23,969 nucleotides of DNA from Fidelibacterota bacterium UBA7300 (GTDB lineage: Bacteria > Fidelibacterota > Marinisomatia > Marinisomatales > UBA2128): positions 3,668 to 27,636 of the forward strand of contig DKQU01000016.1 of assembly GCA_002471865.1 (NCBI GenBank), given 5' to 3'. Shown in pieces: positions 1 through 6,581 of the stretch. The notes under the pieces are model-generated. The model searched no databases, was not told where the DNA came from, and saw only the letters and a list, made by a program, of their open reading frames with translations. How positions within the stretch are numbered: position 1 is the first letter of the stretch; the number at the start of each line of letters is the position of its first letter. The position numbers and the translations under genes were made by a program.

Positions 1-570
1 CAGTGGAGCTGTAGCCTGAAAGGTCCATTTTTTTAAGTCCTTGGAGTAGTAATGGCGACCTGAGGCAGTAACTGCCAGGAAATGTGGTTTGGATACATCC
101 GTCTTAGGTAGAATTGTGAGCCCAACGAAGTCGTTCCGCGAATCGATGCGGGTTAGATATTTGAACTTACTCCCAACCGTGGTCGGATCCGCATTTTTCA
201 TCGTATAGATTTTTCCCAGATTAGACAGGAGGACGAAACCCGTCTTCGGTGGTAACGGACCAAAAGTAAAGTGGGCTGAAGAGATAATTTGTTCCCCGGT
301 TTCAGAGGTTTTCAACTTCAGTAGAGCATCCTCAAGTTCTCGAATCAGCTTATCAGGTGCAGATTTCCCGGCAGGTCCCATAGGTCCAGCAGGTCCTTCG
401 GATCCGGCAAGTCCCGCTTCTCCTGGCGGACCGGGTTCTCCGGGTGGACCTGTTTCTCCGGGCGGACCCGTAGCACTGCAAGCTGCAAAAGTCAGTATCA
501 AGCCTATGAGGAAAAGGTCTCTAAGTTGAATGGTTAGAATGGTGATGAGCCTGTTACCTGCTGAAACCAT
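1..570 (-). CDS. Collagen-like (Gly-X-Y) lipoprotein, 3' end cut by window
   Basis: This frame stays open from an ATG at 568-570 to the left edge (190 codons visible), so the C-terminus is missing. The N-terminus has a basic stretch, a hydrophobic segment at about residues 19-30 and a possible lipobox ending TFAAC, which makes Cys31 a candidate lipidation site. Residues 35-70 are twelve uninterrupted Gly-X-Y triplets (GPP GET GPP GEP GPP and so on), a collagen-like triple-helix motif. After this come a short charged helix-like segment and a beta-rich region with motifs such as VLLSNLGKIYTM and GRHYYSKDLKKW. That region looks like WD40/sialidase-type propeller blades, which is an inference. 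It starts 8 bases after the stop of the membrane-protein gene upstream, so the two are probably co-transcribed. There is no clear Shine-Dalgarno. Its function is unknown; a surface-anchored trimeric stalk bearing a globular domain is plausible. Confidence 0.8.
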   Translation of the reverse strand, partial: MVSAGNRLITILTIQLRDLFLIGLILTFAACSATGPPGETGPPGEPGPPGEAGLAGSEGPAGPMGPAGKSAPDKLIRELEDALLKLKTSETGEQIISSAHFTFGPLPPKTGFVLLSNLGKIYTMKNADPTTVGSKFKYLTRIDSRNDFVGLTILPKTDVSKPHFLAVTASGRHYYSKDLKKWTFQATAPL

Positions 571-578
571 TTCAAGGA

Positions 579-1130
579 TTAAAATGCAATGTCTGTAACA
601 GGTTTAAGCCATCCCATGGCAATTGTCCACGCCAGGGACATAATGATAATGAGTTCAGACGTAATTGCTGATACAAAAAATAGTATAGATCGTTTCAGTG
701 CGATATTCTTGTATTGGTTGATTTTTCCAAGGGAGAAAACTTGAGTGGCAAACAGCTGATAGACCTTATCCGGATCACCAGATATTTTCTGAAGATGAGC
801 AGCATAGCTTTCAGGTGTGGAAAACTTAGCTATCCCAGCAAAAAAGGTTGGATTCTCAGGTCTTTTCTTGGTGTTGAACTTGTCTTTTCTAACGCGCGGT
901 ACGATGACTAACACCAGTTGGATAATCGTCATTAAAGCTGATAAAAAATAGATGATCGTCATTATGAAGATAAACCAGTTAAACTCCATCTTGGTAAAGT
1001 GGATCATAAAGAACACCATGAACACTCCCAGGATCGAAAGTATGGTAAACGCCTTCTGATCTGTCCGCTGCAGAATTTGCTGCTCGCTGGAGAGGACGTG
1101 GAACAGAGCTGTGAAATCTTTGTCAATCAT
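579..1130 (-). CDS. PycTM/DUF5706-like membrane protein
   Basis: This encodes 183 aa from the ATG at 1128-1130; a TTG three codons upstream (1137-1139) is the alternative start. There are three predicted membrane segments, at about residues 28-45, 52-77 and 147-172. The pattern matches what I know of the Pycsar effector transmembrane family (PycTM, DUF5706): an N-terminal D-x-KA motif before the first helix (RTDQKAFTILSILG, residues 22-35), a two-helix hairpin, a cytoplasmic stretch with NPTFFAGIAKFS (93-104), a Q-x-x-x-LGKI-x-x-YK motif (130-141) and a last helix. In Pycsar, such proteins bind cCMP or cUMP and disrupt the membrane during phage infection. No nucleotide cyclase gene is visible next to it, so a defence role is not established here. 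The gene lies between the lamin-tail gene (37-base gap) and the collagen-like lipoprotein (8-base gap). Family assignment is by motif memory only. Confidence 0.72.
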   Translation of the reverse strand: MIDKDFTALFHVLSSEQQILQRTDQKAFTILSILGVFMVFFMIHFTKMEFNWFIFIMTIIYFLSALMTIIQLVLVIVPRVRKDKFNTKKRPENPTFFAGIAKFSTPESYAAHLQKISGDPDKVYQLFATQVFSLGKINQYKNIALKRSILFFVSAITSELIIIMSLAWTIAMGWLKPVTDIAF

Positions 1131-1167
1131 AGGCGTCAAATATAGGATTTCTTATGGCTAAATGCAA

Positions 1168-2829
1168 TCACCTCAATACTTCAGCAAGGACAGCTGTTTT
1201 CACCCATTCAACAGACTGTCCGGTTGACTGATCCACCGCTTCCACTTTAATGATGTAGATTCCAATCCTTGCTCGATTACCATGGTCAAATCTGCCGTCC
1301 CAGGTGAGGATTCCTTCGGCTCCGGTTACGAGATTTTTCGCTAATGTTCGCACCTCTCTGCCTATGCTGTCGAAAATCTGCATTGTGAGATATGCCTGGG
1401 CAAAAGGTAAGCTGTAAGAAATTCGCAGTTCATCTTCAAAACTGTCTCCATCCGGTGAGAATGGGTTCGGATCGAGCAAAATATTACCAGCTTCCGGGAG
1501 GGTTTCTACGAGAATACTGTTATCTGATCCCGGCGACATTTTTTCAACTGCCGTGCAGGTTCCCCAGTTGTCTGGGTCAGGAGAATCGAGTTGCGGATTC
1601 AGCTTTTCCAGCGAACGGCCGTCTCCGCCACCCCAGTCATCAGAAAAACTGATGGAATCATTTACTGTCCCTGCTGGATCGAAAAGAAAAATGTCATCAC
1701 CGCTGTTGTTGAGGGTTGGGAATCCATCCGGTGATACAAGTAGAATACCGTCCAGAGGAAGATGAGGGAGCAACGATGAATCGTTGCTTATCACAATCAA
1801 ATCACCTGCTGACACAGTTTCTCCGGGGAGGTAGCGGAGATTGGAAGTATCGCTGTCGGAAAAGTGCCATCCCGTGAGGTCTAATTGATCGCTGCTGAGG
1901 ACTGCAAGTTCGATGAATTCAGCAATTCCGGCATCGGGAGCATAATGAATTTCGTTTAATGTCAGCACTTTTTCTGTGTATTGCACAGTTAGGGAGTAGA
2001 CTGCAAAATTATCGGTTGTGTCTGCATCTCCATTCACTAAAAGTGATACGGTAAGAAGATGTTGCCCGGAAGAAAATGTGCCGATAGAAATAGCTATATC
2101 GGTTGTATCACTATCCGAAAGATCAGTGAATGATGATGAACCCAATAGGTCAGAAGTTTCAGTAACTTCCATAACTCCGGAAATAGTCTCGGTCCCTTCG
2201 TTAAATATGGTGACTGTGAGAGTTACCATATCGCTGAGAGTGGGATTCTCGGGAGAATGAATGATGGAAGAAGCGATGAGAGCGGCATCTACCGGTGGAG
2301 GGGTTACACTATTCAAGAATCCGGGTGTGCCCAGAGAATCCAGGCTTGTAGCCCAATTGGCGATAGTATTGGAGTGATCGAGCCGTTTCCGTTCGTAGGA
2401 GAAGCCGGAAGCCGAAATATCGCTCCAGCCGAGACTGTCCGAGACAACGCCTGTGCTATCAGAGAGAAAGAGTGAATCCGAAGCGCTCAAACCGTTGCCG
2501 ATGCTGCTGTCGTCCACTCGTACGATAAGAACAGAGTCGGGAATAAGATTCAGATAAATGCCGGCTGCTTCGTCATAATCTCCCTCCATGATCAGTGCAT
2601 ACCGTTCCGGCGGGATGATGGTTCCCATACCGCCGTCCACCAGTTCGTCTGTGGAGAACTTATCGCTGATTTGCCAGAAAGAAAGATCAACGGAATCGGT
2701 ACCACTGTTGTAAACTTCTACGAATTCGTTAGGAGAGTCTGATCCATCAAGATCGAACATGATCTCGGAAAATATAAGTTGAGCGGAAAGCGGAAAAGTT
2801 GCCAGAAGAAGTAAGGGGAGGATTCTCAC
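1168..2829 (-). CDS. Secreted lamin-tail domain protein with CARDB and FlgD-like C-terminus
   Basis: This is a 553-aa exported protein with a signal peptide at residues 1-17 (RILPLLLLATFPLSAQ). It has two lamin-tail-type beta-sandwich domains. The first is at about 18-150 and begins IFSEIMFDLDGSDSPNEFVEVYN. The second is at about 290-415, begins LNEIHYAPDAGIAEFIEL and contains LTGWHFSDSD. Between them lies a CARDB-like adhesion module (about 180-285). The C-terminus (about 450-553) has NPFSPDGDSFEDELRISYSLP followed by an F-D-S-x-GREVRTL strand and a W-D-G turn, typical of FlgD-like Ig domains in FCB-group secreted proteins. It is rich in Asp and Ser and almost free of Cys. The GTG start at 2827-2829 lies 6 bases after the arsC stop, so translation may be coupled. 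Its likely site is extracellular or the cell surface; its ligand is unknown. Confidence 0.85.
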   Translation of the reverse strand: MRILPLLLLATFPLSAQLIFSEIMFDLDGSDSPNEFVEVYNSGTDSVDLSFWQISDKFSTDELVDGGMGTIIPPERYALIMEGDYDEAAGIYLNLIPDSVLIVRVDDSSIGNGLSASDSLFLSDSTGVVSDSLGWSDISASGFSYERKRLDHSNTIANWATSLDSLGTPGFLNSVTPPPVDAALIASSIIHSPENPTLSDMVTLTVTIFNEGTETISGVMEVTETSDLLGSSSFTDLSDSDTTDIAISIGTFSSGQHLLTVSLLVNGDADTTDNFAVYSLTVQYTEKVLTLNEIHYAPDAGIAEFIELAVLSSDQLDLTGWHFSDSDTSNLRYLPGETVSAGDLIVISNDSSLLPHLPLDGILLVSPDGFPTLNNSGDDIFLFDPAGTVNDSISFSDDWGGGDGRSLEKLNPQLDSPDPDNWGTCTAVEKMSPGSDNSILVETLPEAGNILLDPNPFSPDGDSFEDELRISYSLPFAQAYLTMQIFDSIGREVRTLAKNLVTGAEGILTWDGRFDHGNRARIGIYIIKVEAVDQSTGQSVEWVKTAVLAEVLR

Positions 2830-2835
2830 GCAGTT

Positions 2836-3249
2836 TTAGTGATTCTTGATGAATTCTTCTAGATGTTCTTTAATGAGATCTCGACAACTTCTGTAGTTCG
2901 CCAGAAATCGTTCATCATCACTCCACCCTGTGAATGGATCCGGAATGCTCCAGTGAATATTTTCAGTTCCTTCCGGGAATGTAGGACACAGTTCTTTTGC
3001 AGAATCGCAAACAGTGATAACGATGTCAATTCCCTGTCCAATGTACTGATCGATGTCATCAGAAGTGTGGTGGGAGATGTCAATCCCTATTTCGGTCATG
3101 ATACTGATACTCATGGGGTGGACATGACTTGGGTGAGTTCCGGCGCTGAAGACCTCAAAGTGATCTCCTGCCAAGTGACGGAGAAGTCCTTCCGCCATTT
3201 GGGAGCGACAGGAATTTCCGGTGCAGATAAAGAGAACTTTTTTCTTCAT
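2836..3249 (-). CDS. arsC: Thioredoxin-dependent arsenate reductase (LMW-PTP fold)
   Basis: This 137-aa protein has the low-molecular-weight phosphatase P-loop near its N-terminus: CTGNSCRS, with Cys9, Cys14 and Arg15. It also has the downstream redox pair Cys81 and Cys88 in VCDSAKELCP and the acid loop WSIPDP (Asp104). The Cys9/Cys81/Cys88 triad is the relay used by thioredoxin-linked ArsC of the pI258 type to reduce arsenate to arsenite, and separates it from plain tyrosine phosphatases. Length is normal for the family. It is the first gene of the left minus-strand operon, with a candidate promoter at 3265-3294. No arsB, acr3 or arsR lies next to it, so arsenite export must be encoded elsewhere. 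The Shine-Dalgarno is weak. Confidence 0.92.
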   Translation of the reverse strand: MKKKVLFICTGNSCRSQMAEGLLRHLAGDHFEVFSAGTHPSHVHPMSISIMTEIGIDISHHTSDDIDQYIGQGIDIVITVCDSAKELCPTFPEGTENIHWSIPDPFTGWSDDERFLANYRSCRDLIKEHLEEFIKNH

Positions 3250-3264
3250 GGTGTATAGGGGAGT

Positions 3265-3294
3265 AAGTTAGTCTATTAGGATATCGAAAGTCAA
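3265..3294 (-). promoter_or_regulatory. Candidate sigma70-type promoter of the arsC operon
   Basis: Read on the minus strand, TTGACT (3289-3294) and TAACTT (3265-3270) are separated by 18 bases, with about 15 bases from the -10 to the arsC ATG. It fits the only gap before a minus-strand run of four genes. Prediction by eye only. Confidence 0.4.
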
Positions 3295-3367
3295 CAGCCT
3301 TATGTTTTAACTACTCACCACTTCTTTTTTCCATTGCCATTGCCGGACAGTTTAAAGAAATTCCATT

Positions 3368-3790
3368 ATGAAAATAACTCGAGGTCTATTTATTCGGAAT
3401 CAGGATAGTGTTATACGTAACTACTGTTATGTTACCTTATTAATAGCCTGCTTGGGGTTTATTTCTTGCATAGATATTATTATTTCTGATACTCTTTTGC
3501 CTGAAGATGTAAAAGTTGTTTCAGAAGATTATGAACTCTTTGATGGGAGGTCTTTGGTATTTTCCGCTGAGAAAGGGTTGTGGTTTGCGAAACCTCCATC
3601 TTCACTAAGTGGACGGAAAGTTTACAATTATAAGGATTTGAACAGTAAGAAAGGAATTGTAGAAGGTGAGTATAAAATTGATCACGAGCATTATATCGTA
3701 ATTCGACTAGATGGCGACATATTGATAAAAGTACCCAAGGAAGTTTTCTTTAATGTGACACAATTCATTGATGACCATCGGGAACATTGA
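3368..3790 (+). CDS. Small lipoprotein of unknown function
   Basis: This is a 140-aa protein with a hydrophobic segment at about residues 20-33 ending LGFISC, so Cys34 is a probable lipidation site. The mature part is about 106 aa, beta-rich, and has no motif I recognise; features include SEDYELFDGRSLVFSAEKGLWF and a C-terminal VTQFIDDHREH. The DNA is visibly more AT-rich than the gene after it. Its stop (TGA, 3788-3790) overlaps the ATG of the PI-PLC gene by one base (TGATG), so the two are translationally coupled and may work together at the membrane. The long n-region before the hydrophobic stretch is unusual, but I see no better internal start. Confidence 0.7.
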   Translation: MKITRGLFIRNQDSVIRNYCYVTLLIACLGFISCIDIIISDTLLPEDVKVVSEDYELFDGRSLVFSAEKGLWFAKPPSSLSGRKVYNYKDLNSKKGIVEGEYKIDHEHYIVIRLDGDILIKVPKEVFFNVTQFIDDHREH

Positions 3791-4959
3791 TGAATTTTCC
3801 AATACGATTCCTAAAGACCACCTTTTTTGTTTTCGTTTTTTCAATAGTCTTCTTCAGTTGCAAAGAAGAGAATGCTTCAGAACCGGATGTTAATTCTTTA
3901 AAGCTAAATGAGATACAGGTCATCGGCAGCCATAACAGCTATCACATTGCGCCGTCTGTGGGGATGCTGGCGCTCATCGGATCTTTTATGCAGGATTTGG
4001 CAACATCAATTGACTATACTCATCTGCCGCTAGAAGAGCAGTTTACCACCTACGGCATCCGGCAGATTGAGCTGGATGTCTATCCCGATCCGGAAGGAGG
4101 GTTGTTTGCTAATCGGTTGGGGAATGCTTTCTTAGGTGAACCGGTCGCTTCTGGAATTGCAGCTCTTGACAGTCCCGGTTACAAGATTCTCCATTTTCCG
4201 GATGTGGACTTTGAGACTCATTACATCACCTTTCGCGATGCACTTCGAACAGTAAAGCAGTGGTCAGAAGCAAATCCGCTTCATCTTCCTATTCTAATTC
4301 TTGTTGAAGTAAAGGATGAAGGAATTGGCGACCTCATTTCTATCCTTAACGGATTTACCGATCCTCTACCTATTGATGCAGCAATGCTTGATGATCTTGA
4401 TGAGGAAATCCGCGATGTGTTAGGCGAGGAGCTGCAGAAGGTTATAACGCCGGACTATGTCAGGGGTGAGCGGGAAACACTTGAAGAAGCAGTCCTTGAG
4501 GATGGTTGGCCTAAGCTGGGAGAATTACGGGGGAAAGTGATATTCGCTCTCGATAACGGTGGGGAAGTACGTGATCTATATGTGGAAGGATATCCTTCTT
4601 TGGCAGGCCGCATACTATTTACTGATTCGGAGCCCGGTTCGCCTGAAGCCGGCTTCCTCAAGATGAATACACCCACTGAGGAGATAGAACAACGCGTGCT
4701 GGAAGGATACTTGGTACGAACGAGGGCTGACTCTGATACAGAAGAAGCCCGAACAGGTGAGACAGCTCGCCGGGACAGTGCACTCTCCAGCGGAGCCCAG
4801 TTTATCTCCACAGACTACTATCGACCCGATCCTCGGTTTGATGAAAGCGACGAATGGACAGACTATTCAGTCCAACTTCCGGGGAATGCGATTGCCAGGA
4901 TTAATCCGGTAATTGGCTTTGAGGAGTTTGAAGGAGTGGATCTAGAGGGTGGAAATTAA
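3790..4959 (+). CDS. Lipid-anchored PI-PLC, Ca2+-dependent type (PI-PLC-C1 family)
   Basis: This encodes 389 aa from the ATG at 3790-3792; a TTG one codon earlier is possible. Residues 11-23 form a hydrophobic signal ending FFSC, so Cys24 is the probable lipidated residue. The TIM-barrel phosphodiesterase begins with IQVIGSHNSYHIAP (His48, Asn49). Next come GIRQIELDVYPDPEGG (Glu94 and Asp96, likely metal ligands), HFPDVDFETHY (His135) and LILVEVKDE (Glu173, Lys175). The C-terminal AQFISTDYYRPDP strand is also typical. This order matches the bacterial Ca2+-dependent phosphatidylinositol-specific phospholipase C group, which cleaves PI into inositol phosphate and diacylglycerol; the bacterial substrate here is unproven. 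It follows a small lipoprotein with a one-base overlap. It could instead act on other glycerophosphodiesters. Confidence 0.85.
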   Translation: MNFPIRFLKTTFFVFVFSIVFFSCKEENASEPDVNSLKLNEIQVIGSHNSYHIAPSVGMLALIGSFMQDLATSIDYTHLPLEEQFTTYGIRQIELDVYPDPEGGLFANRLGNAFLGEPVASGIAALDSPGYKILHFPDVDFETHYITFRDALRTVKQWSEANPLHLPILILVEVKDEGIGDLISILNGFTDPLPIDAAMLDDLDEEIRDVLGEELQKVITPDYVRGERETLEEAVLEDGWPKLGELRGKVIFALDNGGEVRDLYVEGYPSLAGRILFTDSEPGSPEAGFLKMNTPTEEIEQRVLEGYLVRTRADSDTEEARTGETARRDSALSSGAQFISTDYYRPDPRFDESDEWTDYSVQLPGNAIARINPVIGFEEFEGVDLEGGN

Positions 4960-4974
4960 ACAAGACTGTATTAT

Positions 4975-5003
4975 TAAATAATAATAGGAATCATTATTAT
5001 TTA
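4975..5003. promoter_or_regulatory. Candidate Fur/PerR-type operator (11-bp inverted repeat)
   Basis: A perfect 11-bp inverted repeat, TAAATAATAAT and ATTATTATTTA, is separated by 7 bases. Positions 4980-4998 match the classical 19-bp Fur-box consensus GATAATGATAATCATTATC at 14 of 19 positions. It lies 60 bases before the perR-like ATG and abuts the candidate -35 element, the position expected of an autoregulatory operator. It has no GC stem, so it is unlikely to be a terminator of the PI-PLC gene. Confidence 0.65.
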
Positions 5004-5032
5004 TTGCTTTCTTTCCCCTTAGTTTATATATT
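5004..5032 (+). promoter_or_regulatory. Candidate promoter of perR-peroxiredoxin operon
   Basis: TTGCTT (5004-5009) and TATATT (5027-5032) are separated by exactly 17 bases. Transcription would start near 5039-5040, leaving a leader of about 25 bases without a clear Shine-Dalgarno. The -35 sits directly next to the operator. Confidence 0.5.
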
Positions 5033-5063
5033 GATTCTTACATAACAGTACTTTAACTAAATA

Positions 5064-5447
5064 ATGCGATACAGCAGACAACGGGAACTGATTTTAGAAA
5101 TTGTCATGGGAACCGATTCCCATCCAACTGCGGATTGGGTTTTTCAGCAGGCTCGGAAGCAGATGCCGGAGATCAGTTTGGGAACCGTTTATCGAAATTT
5201 GAAACGTTTGGCAACAAACGGCAATGTCCGTACTATAAACGACGGTACCGTTGTTCGGTATGATTGGGACCAAGAGCCCCATGACCATTTGAAATGTAAA
5301 ATTTGCGGAGACCTAATGGACGTTCATTTACTTGAGGAGGATATCCGAAAATCCGTAAGAGAAAAATATAACTTTGAAGTCGATGACGTGGAAATGACCA
5401 TCATTGGCACATGCAATAAACACAATACAATAATGGAGGAAAAATAA
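5064..5447 (+). CDS. perR: Fur-family peroxide-responsive repressor (PerR-like)
   Basis: This 127-aa protein has a winged-helix DNA-binding domain (residues 1-65, with ISLGTVYRNLKRL as recognition region) and a C-terminal metal-binding domain. The five regulatory-metal ligands of B. subtilis PerR are all present by alignment: His20 (HPTAD), Asp67, His73, His75 (DWDQEPHDH) and Asp86. In PerR, Fe2+ at this site allows H2O2 to oxidise the His ligands and release DNA. The structural zinc site has Cys78 and Cys81 (CKIC), but the second pair is Cys117-x-x-His120 instead of the usual C-x-x-C, so one ligand is altered. The peroxiredoxin gene downstream overlaps its stop by one base, and a Fur-box-like repeat lies upstream, both supporting peroxide control with autoregulation. 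Iron-sensing Fur is the alternative, but the Asp67 ligand and the context favour PerR. Confidence 0.85.
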   Translation: MRYSRQRELILEIVMGTDSHPTADWVFQQARKQMPEISLGTVYRNLKRLATNGNVRTINDGTVVRYDWDQEPHDHLKCKICGDLMDVHLLEEDIRKSVREKYNFEVDDVEMTIIGTCNKHNTIMEEK

Positions 5448-6070
5448 TGAGTGTACTTGTAGGGAAGAAAGCACCTGATTTCACCACGCAGGCTGTATTA
5501 GCCGATAATTCAATTGTGGGTGATTATAATTTTACTGAGGTACGGAATGGTAAATATGCGGTTGTATTTTTTTATCCTCTGGACTTTACTTTCGTATGCC
5601 CATCCGAGTTGATCGCCATGGATCATAGAATGGATAAACTGACTGAACTTGGCGTAGAAGTGGTTGGAGTTTCAATTGATTCTCATCATAGCCATTATGC
5701 ATGGAAAAACACGGCTATTAATGATGGCGGTGTCGGACAGTTGAGATACACCCTTGCGGCAGATATGGACCACTCTATCGCACAAGCTTACGGTATTCAA
5801 TCCGATGGCGGTGATTCTTATTATCCCGCAGGAACAGCCATGCGGGCCAATTTCGTAATTGACCAAAAGGGTATTGTTCGTCACCAAGTTGTCAATGACG
5901 AGCCTTTGGGAAGAAACATGGATGAAGTTGTCCGGATCGTGGAAGCGCTCCAGTTTTTTGAAGAAAACGGACAGGTTTGTGCCGCCGGTTGGCAAAAAGG
6001 AGACGCAGGGATGGTGAATACGGCTGAAGGAGTTGCAGCCTATCTAACGGAGAATGCCGAAAACCTATAA
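5447..6070 (+). CDS. Typical 2-Cys peroxiredoxin (AhpC/Prx1 type)
   Basis: This 207-aa thiol peroxidase reduces H2O2, organic peroxides or peroxynitrite. The peroxidatic Cys51 lies in PLDFTFVCPSE, with the usual upstream Pro and Thr. The resolving Cys178 lies in GQVCAAGW, where most family members have VCPAGW. Asp-Gly-Gly-Val-Gly replaces the GGLG loop, and there is no C-terminal YF helix, as in peroxidation-resistant bacterial enzymes. The ATG overlaps the perR stop (TAATG) and has a strong Shine-Dalgarno, GGAGG at 5435-5439, 7 bases upstream. No ahpF is adjacent, so reduction probably depends on thioredoxin (inference). A terminator follows directly. Cytoplasmic, and expected to be induced by peroxide through the adjacent regulator. 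Confidence 0.95.
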   Translation: MSVLVGKKAPDFTTQAVLADNSIVGDYNFTEVRNGKYAVVFFYPLDFTFVCPSELIAMDHRMDKLTELGVEVVGVSIDSHHSHYAWKNTAINDGGVGQLRYTLAADMDHSIAQAYGIQSDGGDSYYPAGTAMRANFVIDQKGIVRHQVVNDEPLGRNMDEVVRIVEALQFFEENGQVCAAGWQKGDAGMVNTAEGVAAYLTENAENL

Positions 6071-6087
6071 TCGGCGATTCGATTCAT

Positions 6088-6119
6088 AAAAGCCCTTCTA
6101 GATATAGGAGGGCTTTTTT
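6088..6119 (+). terminator. Rho-independent terminator after peroxiredoxin gene
   Basis: A 13-bp stem (AAAAGCCCTTCTA with TAGGAGGGCTTTT, one G-T pair) has a GATA loop and ends in a run of six T. It lies 18 bases after the peroxiredoxin stop and closes the perR operon. Confidence 0.9.
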
Positions 6120-6146
6120 ATTTCTGTTTGGTAGGGTTTTCTATTC

Positions 6147-6175
6147 TTGCCATTCAACTCACTGAAGTGTAGAAT
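6147..6175 (+). promoter_or_regulatory. Candidate promoter of yjbQ, predicting a leaderless mRNA
   Basis: TTGCCA (6147-6152) and TAGAAT (6170-6175) have a 17-base spacer. The ATG of the next gene is only 6 bases beyond the -10, so the expected start site coincides with the initiation codon. There is no Shine-Dalgarno. Confidence 0.5.
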
Positions 6176-6181
6176 TCAGTT

Positions 6182-6577
6182 ATGATCACACTCAGTGTTA
6201 GCACCGGTCAGCAGGTGGATTTCGCGGATATCACCTCCCGGGTACGGGAAGAGGTTGCATCCAGCGGGGTGCAGAATGGAATTATCACAATCTACGTTCC
6301 CCACACAACCTGCGGTGTCACCATCAACGAGAGCGCCGATCGGGATGTTGCCTCAGATATTAAGATGCAGTTAGCCAAGCTGGCGCCCCGTGATGCAGGT
6401 TATTCCCACCTTGAAGGCAACGCCGACAGCCACATCAAGACGAGTCTGATAGGTTCATCTGAACAGGTGTTTATCGAGGATGGGAAACTCGTCTTAGGGA
6501 CTTGGCAGGGTATCTTTCTCTGCGATTTTGATGGACCGCGGACGAGAAAAGTTTATCTAAAGATTCTATCTGACTGA
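6182..6577 (+). CDS. yjbQ: YjbQ/UPF0047 family protein (secondary thiamine-phosphate synthase-type)
   Basis: This 131-aa protein covers the full length of the UPF0047 family. The diagnostic blocks are present in order: ITIYVPHTTCGVTINESADRDV (residues 40-61), HLEGNADSHIKTSLIGSS (about 80-97) and GTWQGIFLCDFDGPRTRKVYL (about 106-126). The conserved His and Glu residues form the metal/ligand pocket known from structures. The family has weak thiamine-phosphate synthase activity reported for E. coli YjbQ, but its physiological role is uncertain. It lies alone between a terminator and alkD, which follows after 4 bases and is probably co-transcribed. Cytoplasmic. Confidence 0.93.
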   Translation: MITLSVSTGQQVDFADITSRVREEVASSGVQNGIITIYVPHTTCGVTINESADRDVASDIKMQLAKLAPRDAGYSHLEGNADSHIKTSLIGSSEQVFIEDGKLVLGTWQGIFLCDFDGPRTRKVYLKILSD

Positions 6578-6581
6578 TTCG

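Noticed and set aside
2863..3258. A 131-codon plus-strand frame opposite arsC.
   Set aside because: arsC carries all catalytic motifs on the minus strand; the opposite frame has no motif or start signal.
4975..5003. The AT-rich inverted repeat as a terminator for the PI-PLC gene.
   Set aside because: The stem contains only A-T pairs and has no downstream T run, so it is better read as an operator.
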